5,787 nucleotides of DNA from Desulfobacterales bacterium (GTDB taxonomy: Bacteria; Desulfobacterota; Desulfobacteria; Desulfobacterales; JAFDCJ01): positions 1,362 through 7,148 of the forward strand of contig JAOZPY010000133.1 of assembly GCA_029932495.1 (NCBI GenBank), given 5' to 3'. The notes beneath the pieces were generated by a model that saw only the letters and a list, made by a program, of their open reading frames with translations, was not told the DNA's origin and ran no database searches. The position numbers and the translations under genes are program-made. Positions within the stretch are counted from its first letter, which is position 1. The number at the start of each line of letters is the position of its first letter. Below are positions 1 through 5,040 of the stretch, in pieces.

Positions 1-1655
1 GTGATTTCCCGGGTTACCGCTTTTTCAATAACGTCGTAAATGATGCTTTCGATGCGGTTGGAAAATTTTTCATCAATGACACGTTCAATGGCTGTTTCGA
101 TCTGATCTGGCGCAAGGTTTGCCGGCAAAGGTGGCGCAGCCGCATCACCAGTCGGTGACTCCGGCTGGTTGCTGTCATCTGCAGACTGCTCGATGGGAAG
201 CGAGGCTGCCGCGGGCTCTGACGCAGAGGATTGCGGTATAAACGTATCTGGCTCTTTCGCCGCATCAGAAAGCGGGCTGGCATGCGACATGGCATCTTCG
301 GCGCGATCGGTTGCCGGAAATTCGGTGCTTTCTGTTTCCAGAATTTTCATAGGATCCCTTGAGACGATGTCTTCATTAATTGCATTGTCAGACAGCTCAC
401 CCAGAGGTCCGGAGGTGTTTTTTCCGAAAGCGGCTTCTTCCTCAATGGCCTCGCTGAAAAAGCGATTGATGTCGTCATCCACGGATTCTGTTTGCGGGTC
501 GCCAAAATTGATGACTTCTTCCTCACCGACAGTTGAATCTTCTTCCACGTCAATCAGTTCAATAAAATCATCTTCCTGCTCATCAGACAGTCCCAGGACT
601 TCGGCAGCCTCTGAGGGGGGGGCATCATCTGCCGGAAAATATTCATCAAATTCAGTAATTTCAGTGATATCATCATCTGGCTGCGCCTCTGCATCCACAA
701 GCCCATTCAGGGGGATGACCGTATTTTCATTTTCATCATCGTTTTCAAACTCAAAATCGTCATCCAGCGGGGACGCGTTTTCATCGGGTTCAAATTCAAG
801 GGTTTCTTCCGGTGTCGTTTCCAGCAGGTTCAGATGTTCCTGGAGTGTATCCTTGCGGGAGACGTCATCATCCGGTTCTTCAATAGCAGGCTCAAATTCG
901 TCTGCCTGATCATCCGCAAAATCGAAGTCATCCGCAGTCTGTATCTGCTCTTCGCGGATTTGTTCATCGGTGAGGCTGTCTTCAACCAGGGGTGCCGGCA
1001 TATCCTCATCGGAATCAGGTTGCCGATCATCAGCCCCAGTCAGCCCCCCGTTTTGCTCCTCGTCATCGTCGTCCAGATCAATCTCTATCTGGCTGGCCAG
1101 ATCCGGCAGGTCCTCGACAGGATCAAATTCCAGGGGTTGCTGGTCTCCCACGGCGAACAGATCCGCATCAGTTTCATCTCCTTCGAATTCCAAGTCAATT
1201 TCTTCCTCAACGTCCAGTGTCGGCAGATCATTTTCCATTTCCAGGGCGGTTTCTCCCCCGGAGTCAAAGCGGTCGCTGGCGGTATCATCCGGCTCTTCAT
1301 CCAGTCTCAGAATCGGCTCAGCGTCGTCTGAAAAAGGCTCGATTTCCTCGGATAGGCTGAGCGTGTCTTTTTCGTTCGGTCCCAGGGATTCTTCGATAGC
1401 AGACGCAATGATTTCATCCTCGTCAATTCCGTTATCAACTTCCATCGGAGAGCCGTCCATGCTTGGCCCATGGCTGTCTTCTGCCTCTGAGTCCTCTAAT
1501 TCTCTGTCTAATTTCAGGGTCGGACTTTCATCTGGAGGTATTTCGCGGTGTTTTTCGGTCTGCGGTGCGACCTCATCGGTCAGTTCGATGATCACATCGT
1601 CATCGGAAGATCCGTCATTGACAAAATCTTGATGGGGACTTTTTTTATCACTCAT
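1..1655 (-). CDS. Highly acidic Asp/Glu-rich protein, partial (C-terminus beyond left edge)
   Basis: An uninterrupted minus-strand frame runs from the ATG at 1655 to the left edge: 551 complete codons and no stop. It begins MSDKKSPHQDFVND. Roughly a third of residues over about 100-400 are Asp or Glu, with runs such as DLDDDDEE and few Lys or Arg, so most of it is probably disordered. Short motifs recur: VIIELTDEV near residue 21, EEIDLEFEGDE near 150, and DFIELIDVEED in the second half. Composition changes near the edge to a Pro/Ala-rich linker (PTGDAAAPPLPANLAP), then an apparently amphipathic helix, IETAIERVIDEKFSNRIES and onward. This layout, a long acidic linker plus a short C-terminal helix, resembles polar-organising or scaffold-type proteins, but I do not recognise the family. 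No signal peptide or membrane segment is seen. The ATG is preceded by only a weak GGTGG ribosome-binding site; in-frame GTG codons at 1664 and 1667 are alternative starts. Function unknown. Confidence 0.8.
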   Translation of the reverse strand, partial: MSDKKSPHQDFVNDGSSDDDVIIELTDEVAPQTEKHREIPPDESPTLKLDRELEDSEAEDSHGPSMDGSPMEVDNGIDEDEIIASAIEESLGPNEKDTLSLSEEIEPFSDDAEPILRLDEEPDDTASDRFDSGGETALEMENDLPTLDVEEEIDLEFEGDETDADLFAVGDQQPLEFDPVEDLPDLASQIEIDLDDDDEEQNGGLTGADDRQPDSDEDMPAPLVEDSLTDEQIREEQIQTADDFDFADDQADEFEPAIEEPDDDVSRKDTLQEHLNLLETTPEETLEFEPDENASPLDDDFEFENDDENENTVIPLNGLVDAEAQPDDDITEITEFDEYFPADDAPPSEAAEVLGLSDEQEDDFIELIDVEEDSTVGEEEVINFGDPQTESVDDDINRFFSEAIEEEAAFGKNTSGPLGELSDNAINEDIVSRDPMKILETESTEFPATDRAEDAMSHASPLSDAAKEPDTFIPQSSASEPAAASLPIEQSADDSNQPESPTGDAAAPPLPANLAPDQIETAIERVIDEKFSNRIESIIYDVIEKAVTREI

Positions 1656-1995
1656 TTTTACCACCACCGGGCCCGGAAAAGGACCCTTGATTATTGCTGG
1701 ATATTGTCAAATTATTAGTATCCTTAAAAAAATTATCATACACTGGCAAGACTGTCAAGAAATGCTTTGTACCCGTCTGTGGGTGCATTTTGTGCGGCTT
1801 ACCAAAGAGTTTGTGGACGAAATAAAGTTACTATTTTTCATACCGGGAAGCTCTATAATTCGGGGTGATGGGTTCCGGTTGGATTTTTTTGCACATGGGC
1901 TCTGAAAACAGGATCAACCAATTGGATATCGGCAATTTTATCCTGGTTTGAAAAAAGAATTGCAGGATTTGGTTTGGGATTATAAACAGGAAAGT
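1656..1995. other. Divergent intergenic region between acidic-protein gene and rsmE
   Basis: These 340 bp separate two genes transcribed away from each other. They are AT-rich and should hold both promoters. For the rsmE side the only clear element is a perfect TATAAT at 1854-1859, about 140 bp before the ATG; no good -35 lies 16-18 bp upstream of it. The small open frame at 1687-1905 has no family resemblance or ribosome-binding site and is not called. No RNA gene or repeat is apparent. Confidence 0.5.
1732..1758 (-). promoter_or_regulatory. Candidate promoter for the acidic-protein gene
   Basis: Read on the minus strand, a perfect -35 TTGACA (1753-1758) is followed after 15 bp by GATAAT (1732-1737, one mismatch from TATAAT). 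The spacing is short for sigma-70. The predicted leader would be about 70 nt. A second TTGACA nearer the gene has no convincing -10. Confidence 0.35.
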
Positions 1996-2787
1996 ATGCG
2001 ATATTTTTACATTGACCCGCCCGGCGGGCAAAAAGCAAGGGTGTCACTGGATGGTTCCCAGGTGCGACATATAAAAAATGTGTTGCGCTTAAAATCCGGC
2101 GATCATATTGGCCTTTATGACGGAACCGGTTTTGAGTATGAGGCGGTTATCCAGAGCGTTTCGGCCCAGCGCGTCGATGTCGAGATTTTGCGCAGATTCA
2201 AAGCACCGGCCACATCTCCAGTGAAGATTTTTGTGGCCCAGGCGTTTTTAAAGGAAAAAAAGATGGATGAGCTGCTGCGCCGGCTTTGTGAGTTGGGGAT
2301 TGCCGGCTGGGTCCCGTTTTTTTCCCGACGTTCCATCGCCCGGCCTGAAAAAAAACGCTTGGCGGCCCGCTGCAGCAGGTGGCAACGCATCGCCATCGAG
2401 GCCCTTAAACAGTGCCGGCGAAACGACCTGCCGCAGATCGCAGAGCCTATGGGTTTTGATGACGTTCTGGAGTATGCCCGGGATTGCGATTTGAAAATCG
2501 TTTTCTGGGAAGAGGCCGCCACCACCTTGGATGCACAGGTTTCCACCGAGGCGCCGGATCCGCCTGAAAAACTTATTTTGATGCTGGGGCCCGAGGGTGG
2601 ATTCAGCACAACAGAAATTAAGCAGGCCCGGGATGGTGGGTTTACGGTGGCCAGTCTGGGGCCCCGTATTTTGAGAGCAGAAACTGCCACCATCGCTGCC
2701 TGCAGCCTGATCCAATATCTTTATGGGGACATGGGCAAAAAAATCTTGACAAAGCCCAGGAGCTGGAATAACAAACGGTTGTTTTAA
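1996..2787 (+). CDS. rsmE: 16S rRNA (uracil(1498)-N(3))-methyltransferase RsmE
   Basis: RsmE is a SPOUT-class methyltransferase that uses S-adenosylmethionine to methylate N3 of U1498 in 16S rRNA, in the cytoplasm on the assembled small subunit. The 263-residue product fits the family length. Residues 1-70 form the N-terminal RNA-binding domain, including HIKNVLRLKSGD at 25-36. The rest is the knotted catalytic domain: VAQAFLKEKKMDELLRRLCELG at 80-101 with its family-typical Lys-rich segment, EALKQCRR at 135-142, the cofactor-loop motif LGPEGGFS at 197-204, and LGPRILRAETA at 221-231. The frame opens further upstream with a TTG at 1948, but ATG 1996 is preferred because family members start M-R-x-F-Y and an AGGAAAG site lies just before it. 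The last 18 residues (from MGKKILTKPR) extend past the usual end, are basic, and overlap a possible tRNA promoter. Monocistronic as far as seen. Confidence 0.95.
   Translation: MRYFYIDPPGGQKARVSLDGSQVRHIKNVLRLKSGDHIGLYDGTGFEYEAVIQSVSAQRVDVEILRRFKAPATSPVKIFVAQAFLKEKKMDELLRRLCELGIAGWVPFFSRRSIARPEKKRLAARCSRWQRIAIEALKQCRRNDLPQIAEPMGFDDVLEYARDCDLKIVFWEEAATTLDAQVSTEAPDPPEKLILMLGPEGGFSTTEIKQARDGGFTVASLGPRILRAETATIAACSLIQYLYGDMGKKILTKPRSWNNKRLF
2746..2774 (+). promoter_or_regulatory. Candidate tRNA-Phe promoter inside the 3' end of rsmE
   Basis: A perfect TTGACA at 2746-2751 is followed after 17 bp by TAACAA at 2769-2774. The -10 match is only fair. Transcription would start near 2781, about 30 nt before the tRNA, which is a reasonable precursor leader. 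It lies wholly within the last codons of rsmE. Co-transcription of the tRNA with rsmE is the alternative. Confidence 0.4.
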
Positions 2788-2810
2788 AAAATTGTGACCA
2801 TGTGCCATCC

Positions 2811-2886
2811 GCCGAGGTAGCTCAGTCGGTAGAGCAGGGGACTGAAAATCCCCGTGTCGGCAGTTCGATTCTGTCCCTCGGCACCA
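2811..2886 (+). tRNA. tRNA-Phe (anticodon GAA)
   Basis: The complete 76-nt cloverleaf can be drawn by hand. Acceptor 2811-2817 pairs with 2876-2882. The D-stem is GCTC/GAGC. The anticodon stem GGGGA (2837-2841) pairs with TCCCC (2849-2853) and encloses loop CTGAAAA with anticodon GAA at 2844-2846. The variable loop has 5 nt. The T-stem 2859-2863/2871-2875 has one G-U pair and loop TTCGATT. The discriminator is A2883 and CCA is encoded at 2884-2886. It decodes UUC and UUU. Its 3' part, from the last base of the 5' anticodon stem to CCA, is duplicated twice downstream, marking the gene as an integration target. The gene itself remains intact. Confidence 0.97.
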
Positions 2887-2930
2887 TAAATTCAAGCACC
2901 TGCGAGATATTCGTGGGTGTTTTTTTTGTT
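2841..2930 (+). repeat. 90-bp direct repeat, copy 1 (tRNA 3' part plus terminator); attL-like
   Basis: Bases 2841-2930 match 4995-5084 at 89 of 90 positions; the only difference is 2920 T versus 5074 C. Identity begins exactly at the anticodon-stem/loop junction of tRNA-Phe and stops just after the terminator T tract, where the flanks become unrelated. The first 46 bp (2841-2886) are also present exactly at 4123-4168. Here the repeat completes a functional tRNA gene, as expected for the tRNA-proximal attachment site of an integrated element. Confidence 0.9.
2894..2927 (+). terminator. Rho-independent terminator after tRNA-Phe
   Basis: A 12-bp stem (2894-2905 with 2911-2922) with loop GATAT is followed by a T tract to 2927. 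It starts 7 nt after the CCA. Relative to the copy at 5048-5081, base 2920 is T instead of C, turning one G-C pair into G-U and lengthening the T run. Confidence 0.85.
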
Positions 2931-2936
2931 GTTATT

Positions 2937-2997
2937 AGGCACAGAAATGGGCACAGTTTCGATTAGGCGACAATTTAAGTTGCTGATATCACGTTAA
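2937..2997 (+). repeat. Unit A left end: paired GGCACA motifs and TATCACGTTAA
   Basis: AGGCACA (2937-2943) and GGGCACA (2949-2955) are two direct copies 12 bp apart. TATCACGTTAA (2987-2997) follows 31 bp later. All three motifs recur in inverted orientation at the other end of unit A (3927-4010). Such paired direct motifs set inward from the core resemble integrase arm-type sites, though no binding consensus is known here. Confidence 0.5.
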
Positions 2998-3002
2998 AAT
3001 GA

Positions 3003-3031
3003 GGTGGAGACCGGGGGATTTTAACTCCCCC
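3003..3031 (-). other. Possible degenerate tRNA/tmRNA 3'-end relic, antisense
   Basis: On the minus strand a six-bp stem GGGGGA/TCCCCC (3013-3031) encloses a loop close to a T-loop (GTTAAAATC against the usual GTTCAAATC). It is followed by GGTCTCC-A-CC, like an acceptor strand plus discriminator and partial CCA. No matching 5' half is visible, and the loop lacks the invariant C. It may be the scar of a former attachment site, or just a stable hairpin. Confidence 0.3.
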
Positions 3032-3100
3032 TGCCTATGGAGCTGCGAAAAGTGCGGCTGCCGGCAAATAAGAAGGCGAATTCTATATCCACTTAATCTA

Positions 3101-3129
3101 TTGACAAATTGTATTTAAGTGGTTAGTAT
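3101..3129 (+). promoter_or_regulatory. Promoter of the unit A TA operon
   Basis: A perfect -35 TTGACA (3101-3106) and a -10 TAGTAT (3124-3129) are separated by exactly 17 bp. The predicted start near 3136 gives a leader of about 40 nt to the antitoxin ATG. AGAGG at 3164-3168 is the ribosome-binding site. Confidence 0.7.
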
Positions 3130-3162
3130 GACCACATTTTAATATAACCAATATGACCACAT
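3119..3162 (+). promoter_or_regulatory. Candidate operator of the unit A TA operon
   Basis: The inverted repeat GTGGT (3119-3123) and ACCAC (3131-3135) straddles the -10. The 11-bp sequence TATGACCACAT occurs twice (3127-3137 and 3152-3162), 25 bp apart, about two and a half helical turns. Overlap with the -10 suits repression by the antitoxin or toxin-antitoxin complex, the usual autoregulation of type II modules. Confidence 0.55.
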
Positions 3163-3175
3163 AAAGAGGTTTATC

Positions 3176-3469
3176 ATGCAATCAGCAAGTGTCGGCATCC
3201 GAGATGCCAAAATGCACCTTAGCAAGTACATTAAAATGGTGCAAAAAGGCAGCGAGGTCATTATAACGCATCGCGGGCGACCGGTCGGAAAAATTGTCCC
3301 CGTTCAAAATCAGGATTTGCCCTTGGAGGAGCGAATCAAGATATTGGAAGATCAGGGGTTGCTGAATAAGGCATCTGCGAAACATTTAAAAAAAATTCCA
3401 TCGCCAATCCCCGTCGCTGACAATATTGCACAAAAATTCCTCCAGGAAGATAGAAAAAATGATCAATAG
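3176..3469 (+). CDS. Phd/YefM-family antitoxin (partner of VapC-like toxin)
   Basis: This 97-residue antitoxin should neutralise the downstream PIN ribonuclease by direct binding and repress its own promoter. Residues 5-43 carry the Phd/YefM N-terminal DNA-binding and dimerisation pattern: VGIRDAKMHLSKYIKMVQKG, then the strand-turn motif EVIITHRGRPVGKIVPV with the characteristic RGRP turn at 33-36. The remainder (50-97), rich in charged residues with a Pro-containing KKIPSPIPV stretch, is the probable toxin-binding tail. The ATG at 3176 is 7 nt after AGAGG. Its 3' end overlaps the toxin gene by 11 bp, implying translational coupling. Phd-type antitoxins paired with PIN toxins are known and often annotated as VapB. 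Family assignment is strong; the exact subfamily is not determined. Confidence 0.9.
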   Translation: MQSASVGIRDAKMHLSKYIKMVQKGSEVIITHRGRPVGKIVPVQNQDLPLEERIKILEDQGLLNKASAKHLKKIPSPIPVADNIAQKFLQEDRKNDQ

Positions 3470-3881
3470 TCCTCGCGTGATCTACTGGGATTCTTCAGCG
3501 ATCCTATCCGCCCTCTTCGAGGATATCCATAGCAATACTGCAAAAAGGTGGGGCGACGCAAAGGGCCTTCATTTTATTTCCACCTTGGGGTATGCTGAAG
3601 TCAGTGCAGTGATTGCAAGAATGAAGAGGGAACACATACTGGTGGACACCTTGGTAAAGGCGGCTTTTGAAGTTTTGGACCATGGACCTTGGCGTCGAAT
3701 ATACACTTGGCCCGAATTGGAAAGCGTCCGTGTTCTATCTGCCAAATGGCCATTGCGGGGGGCGGATTTGTGGCACCTTGCCAACGCCATAACATTGCGC
3801 AAAGAGTTCCCCGAGTTAACGTTTCTTACTTTTGACCAGCGGCTCGAAAAAGCTGCAAAAGGAGAAAAACTGGTCATTTAA
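3459..3881 (+). CDS. PIN-domain ribonuclease toxin, VapC-like
   Basis: The 140-residue protein fits VapC size. Type II PIN toxins are Mg2+-dependent endoribonucleases, often cutting tRNA or rRNA. The expected acidic active-site residues are all in place: Asp11 in VIYWDSSAIL, Glu47 in TLGYAEVSAVIAR, Asp103 in LRGADLWHLANAI, and Asp126 in LTFLTFDQRL. An intact catalytic set suggests an active toxin. The start ATG 3459 follows CCAGGAAGA with good spacing and gives a normal PIN N-terminus; an in-frame TTG at 3426 would add 11 atypical residues. The first codons overlap the antitoxin end by 11 bp in another frame, so both proteins probably come from one coupled transcript. The RNA target cannot be read from sequence. 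Confidence 0.92.
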   Translation: MINSPRVIYWDSSAILSALFEDIHSNTAKRWGDAKGLHFISTLGYAEVSAVIARMKREHILVDTLVKAAFEVLDHGPWRRIYTWPELESVRVLSAKWPLRGADLWHLANAITLRKEFPELTFLTFDQRLEKAAKGEKLVI

Positions 3882-3926
3882 GAAGCAGGGGTTTGAACTT
3901 GCAATCGGGGTTATCACCGACGGGAA

Positions 3927-4010
3927 TTAACGTGATACTTTGCAACAGCTCCATATCTTTTGTAATGCAGATAGGCGCGAAAAAACATAGCATGTGCCCA
4001 AATTGTGCCC
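3927..4010 (-). repeat. Unit A right end: inverted counterparts of the left-end motifs
   Basis: TTAACGTGATA (3927-3937) is the exact reverse complement of TATCACGTTAA at 2987-2997. TGTGCCC occurs at 3993-3999 and 4004-4010, 11 bp apart, mirroring the AGGCACA/GGGCACA pair at 2937-2955. The TGTGCCC pair is repeated at the right end of unit B (4865-4871, then TGTGCTC 4876-4882). The symmetry supports these being element ends. Confidence 0.5.
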
Positions 4011-4168
4011 GTCAAGGTCAAACATTTCCAAACAGTTCCAAACGAAACCAAAAGTAAGTTGAAAAATTGGAATAGAATCAAGTTGTTGTAATTACGGTAT
4101 TTTCGAATTTTGCGGATTTTGAACTGAAAATCCCCGTGTCGGCAGTTCGATTCTGTCCCTCGGCACCA
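3993..4168 (+). repeat. 176-bp direct repeat, copy 1 (right end of unit A, ending in the tRNA-Phe core)
   Basis: Bases 3993-4168 match 4865-5040 at 175 of 176 positions; the difference is 4009 C versus 4881 T. The first 130 bp are element-specific and AT-rich. The last 46 bp (4123-4168) are the exact 3' part of tRNA-Phe, with no 5' half before them, so this is not a functional tRNA. Identity ends sharply at the CCA, as at a recombination junction. Confidence 0.92.
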
Positions 4169-4175
4169 AGTATAG

Positions 4176-4211
4176 AAAGCCCTGGCAATTTTGCCGGGGC
4201 TTTTCTTTTTT
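4176..4211 (+). terminator. Rho-independent terminator behind the second tRNA-core copy
   Basis: An 11-bp stem (4176-4186 with 4193-4203, one T-G pair) with loop AATTTT is followed by a T-rich tract. It begins 8 nt after the displaced CCA, the same layout as behind tRNA-Phe, but its sequence is unrelated to the other two. It probably once terminated tRNA-Phe when unit B lay directly next to the gene. It now insulates unit B from read-through. Confidence 0.85.
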
Positions 4212-4218
4212 TATTTTC

Positions 4219-4247
4219 TTGACAGGTTCAAAATATTATAGTAGATT
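4219..4247 (+). promoter_or_regulatory. Promoter of the unit B TA operon
   Basis: TTGACA (4219-4224) and TAGATT (4242-4247) are separated by 17 bp. The -35 sits immediately behind the terminator tract. GAGG at 4277-4280 is the antitoxin ribosome-binding site. Confidence 0.65.
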
Positions 4248-4274
4248 ATGACTAGAATATTAGTTAACTATAAT
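4236..4274 (+). promoter_or_regulatory. Candidate operator of the unit B TA operon
   Basis: An inverted repeat TTATAGT (4236-4242) and ACTATAA (4268-4274) encloses the -10 and likely start. Inside it lies the perfect 10-bp palindrome TAGTTAACTA (4262-4271), and a shorter TAGT/ACTA pair (4239-4242/4251-4254) brackets the -10. These fit binding by a Phd/YefM dimer for autorepression. Confidence 0.5.
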
Positions 4275-4286
4275 TGAGGTCTTATT

Positions 4287-4544
4287 ATGGAAACTTTGTC
4301 TTTGTCCGAAGCAAAAATTAAACTGAGCGAACTGATTAAGAAAGTTCAGTCAACCGATACAGAGGTTGTTATTACGAAAAATGGGCGACCGGCTGCGGTT
4401 TTGGTAAGCCCCGATGAATTTGAAGGCTGGAGGGAGACAATAGCCATCAAATATGATGCAGATTTGATGGAAGAGATAAAAAAAGGTATTTCTGCATTAA
4501 AGAAAAAAACCAGTGTATATACTTTAGAGGAGCTGTTCGATTAA
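4287..4544 (+). CDS. Phd/YefM-family antitoxin (partner of RelE/ParE toxin)
   Basis: The 85-residue protein has the compact YefM/Phd layout: METLSLSEAKIKLSELIKKV (1-20) as the N-terminal helix region, then EVVITKNGRPAAVLVSPDEF (26-45) with the hallmark NGRP turn and the SPDEFE helix start. A charged C-terminal tail (50-85) ends YTLEELFD and should wrap the toxin. It is expected to bind and block the downstream ribonuclease and to repress the operon. The ATG is 6 nt after GAGG. The gene is related in fold to the unit A antitoxin but clearly distinct in sequence, so the two cassettes are not simple duplicates. Confidence 0.92.
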   Translation: METLSLSEAKIKLSELIKKVQSTDTEVVITKNGRPAAVLVSPDEFEGWRETIAIKYDADLMEEIKKGISALKKKTSVYTLEELFD

Positions 4545-4547
4545 ATA

Positions 4548-4853
4548 GTGGTGCCGAAAAATCCATCTCAAAAAAAGCTCAGGGTCCCTGATGAAGTCGT
4601 AGCTTTAATCAGAGGCTGTCATCCGCAGCTGAAAAGAAAGCTCAGGGCTGGGCTGCGGCAAATCGTGACTGAACCGGAGTCTGGTAAGTCTCTCAAGGAT
4701 GAACTGGAGGGGTTAAGGAGTTACCGAATCAGCAGATTCAGGATCATTTATCGCCTATCCTCAAAAAAAATCATTGATATTGTAGCGATCGGGCCGCGCA
4801 AAAATATATATGAAGAAACCTATCGAATCATTAAAAAGGAAGCTCCACATTGA
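4548..4853 (+). CDS. RelE/ParE-superfamily toxin
   Basis: The 101-residue protein is typical in length for RelE-like toxins, which cut mRNA on the ribosome; related ParE proteins instead act on gyrase. Recognisable blocks are the N-terminal helices with LRVPDEVVALIRGCHPQLKR (11-30), the K-x-LKDELEGLRSYRISRFRIIYRL core (48-70), and the C-terminal strand VAIGPRKNIYEET (79-91). Arg63, Arg65, Arg84 and Tyr88 are candidate catalytic residues, favouring a RelE-type RNase over ParE. The start is GTG 4548; a second GTG follows at once. The gene lies in the same frame as the antitoxin, separated only by TAA and one codon. The nearest ribosome-binding site, AGAGGAG (4526-4532), is 15 nt away, so translation probably depends on coupling. 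No terminator is seen before the repeat at 4865. Confidence 0.88.
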   Translation: MVPKNPSQKKLRVPDEVVALIRGCHPQLKRKLRAGLRQIVTEPESGKSLKDELEGLRSYRISRFRIIYRLSSKKIIDIVAIGPRKNIYEETYRIIKKEAPH

Positions 4854-4864
4854 TTCCTGTGAAT

Positions 4865-5040
4865 TGTGCCCAAATTGTGCTCGTCAAGGTCAAACATTTC
4901 CAAACAGTTCCAAACGAAACCAAAAGTAAGTTGAAAAATTGGAATAGAATCAAGTTGTTGTAATTACGGTATTTTCGAATTTTGCGGATTTTGAACTGAA
5001 AATCCCCGTGTCGGCAGTTCGATTCTGTCCCTCGGCACCA
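4865..5040 (+). repeat. 176-bp direct repeat, copy 2 (right end of unit B)
   Basis: The second copy of the 3993-4168 repeat has one mismatch (4881). It starts with the TGTGCCC motif 11 bp after the toxin stop and ends with the third exact 46-bp tRNA-Phe core (4995-5040). No gene lies in 4854-5174: besides this repeat the interval holds only the terminator and the next promoter. Confidence 0.92.

Larger units (their letters stand above)
2887..4168 (+). mobile_element. Unit A: att-bounded, integrase-less element carrying a Phd/VapC-like TA pair
   Basis: This 1282-bp segment lies between the intact tRNA-Phe and a second exact copy of its last 46 bp (4123-4168). It holds a terminator, a left end with paired GGCACA motifs, one TA operon (3176-3881), and a right end with inverted counterparts of the left-end motifs. 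There is no recombinase gene. Direct-repeat boundaries derived from a tRNA 3' end are the standard footprint of a tyrosine-integrase element. The boundaries are seen; past or present mobility is inferred. It may be a deletion remnant of a larger island or a satellite mobilised in trans. Confidence 0.65.
3882..4286. other. Gene-free junction between units A and B
   Basis: These 405 bp contain no credible gene. In order they hold the unit A inner motif TTAACGTGATA (3927-3937), paired TGTGCCC motifs (3993-4010), the start of the 176-bp repeat, the second tRNA-Phe 3'-half copy ending at 4168, a terminator hairpin (4176-4203), and the promoter and operator of the unit B TA operon. No clear terminator follows the VapC-like gene. 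Confidence 0.7.
4169..5040 (+). mobile_element. Unit B: att-bounded, integrase-less element carrying a Phd/YefM-RelE TA pair
   Basis: This 872-bp segment runs from the end of the second tRNA-Phe core copy to the end of the third. It contains a terminator hairpin, one TA operon (4287-4853) and the same 130-bp right end as unit A, but a different left end. No recombinase is encoded. The near-identical right ends imply that A and B derive from related elements, or that the right end was copied recently. Unit structure is seen; autonomous mobility is inferred. Confidence 0.62.

Noticed and set aside
169..1632. Long plus-strand frames (169-909 and 970-1632) encoding Ser-rich proteins
   Set aside because: They are antisense shadows of the acidic gene: GAT, GAC and GAA codons read in reverse give TCN/AGN Ser runs. 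They have no ribosome-binding site or family match, and the minus-strand frame is open throughout.
1687..1905. Small plus-strand frame in the divergent intergenic region
   Set aside because: No ribosome-binding site and no recognisable family. It covers the AT-rich region where promoters are expected.
2248..2895. Minus-strand frame starting MNLWCRGTESNCRHGDF, and a similar one at 4831-5100
   Set aside because: The shared N-terminus is simply the antisense of tRNA-Phe, and the rest is antisense to rsmE or to the repeat. This is a well-known false-gene pattern.
3896..3915. T-loop-like GTTCAAAC on the minus strand as another tRNA relic
   Set aside because: The flanking bases do not pair into a T-stem and no acceptor-like strand follows.
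3993..4122. Remnant 3' end of an integrase gene in the conserved right end
   Set aside because: Integrase genes often end beside the core, and short open stretches occur in several frames, but none shows a recognisable integrase motif such as the catalytic H-x-x-R or Tyr. Left as possible but unsupported.
4123..4168. Second and third tRNA-Phe-like sequences (also 4995-5040) as tRNA genes
   Set aside because: They contain only the anticodon loop to CCA. The preceding bases cannot form the acceptor, D-arm or anticodon 5' strands, so they are attachment-site copies, not genes.
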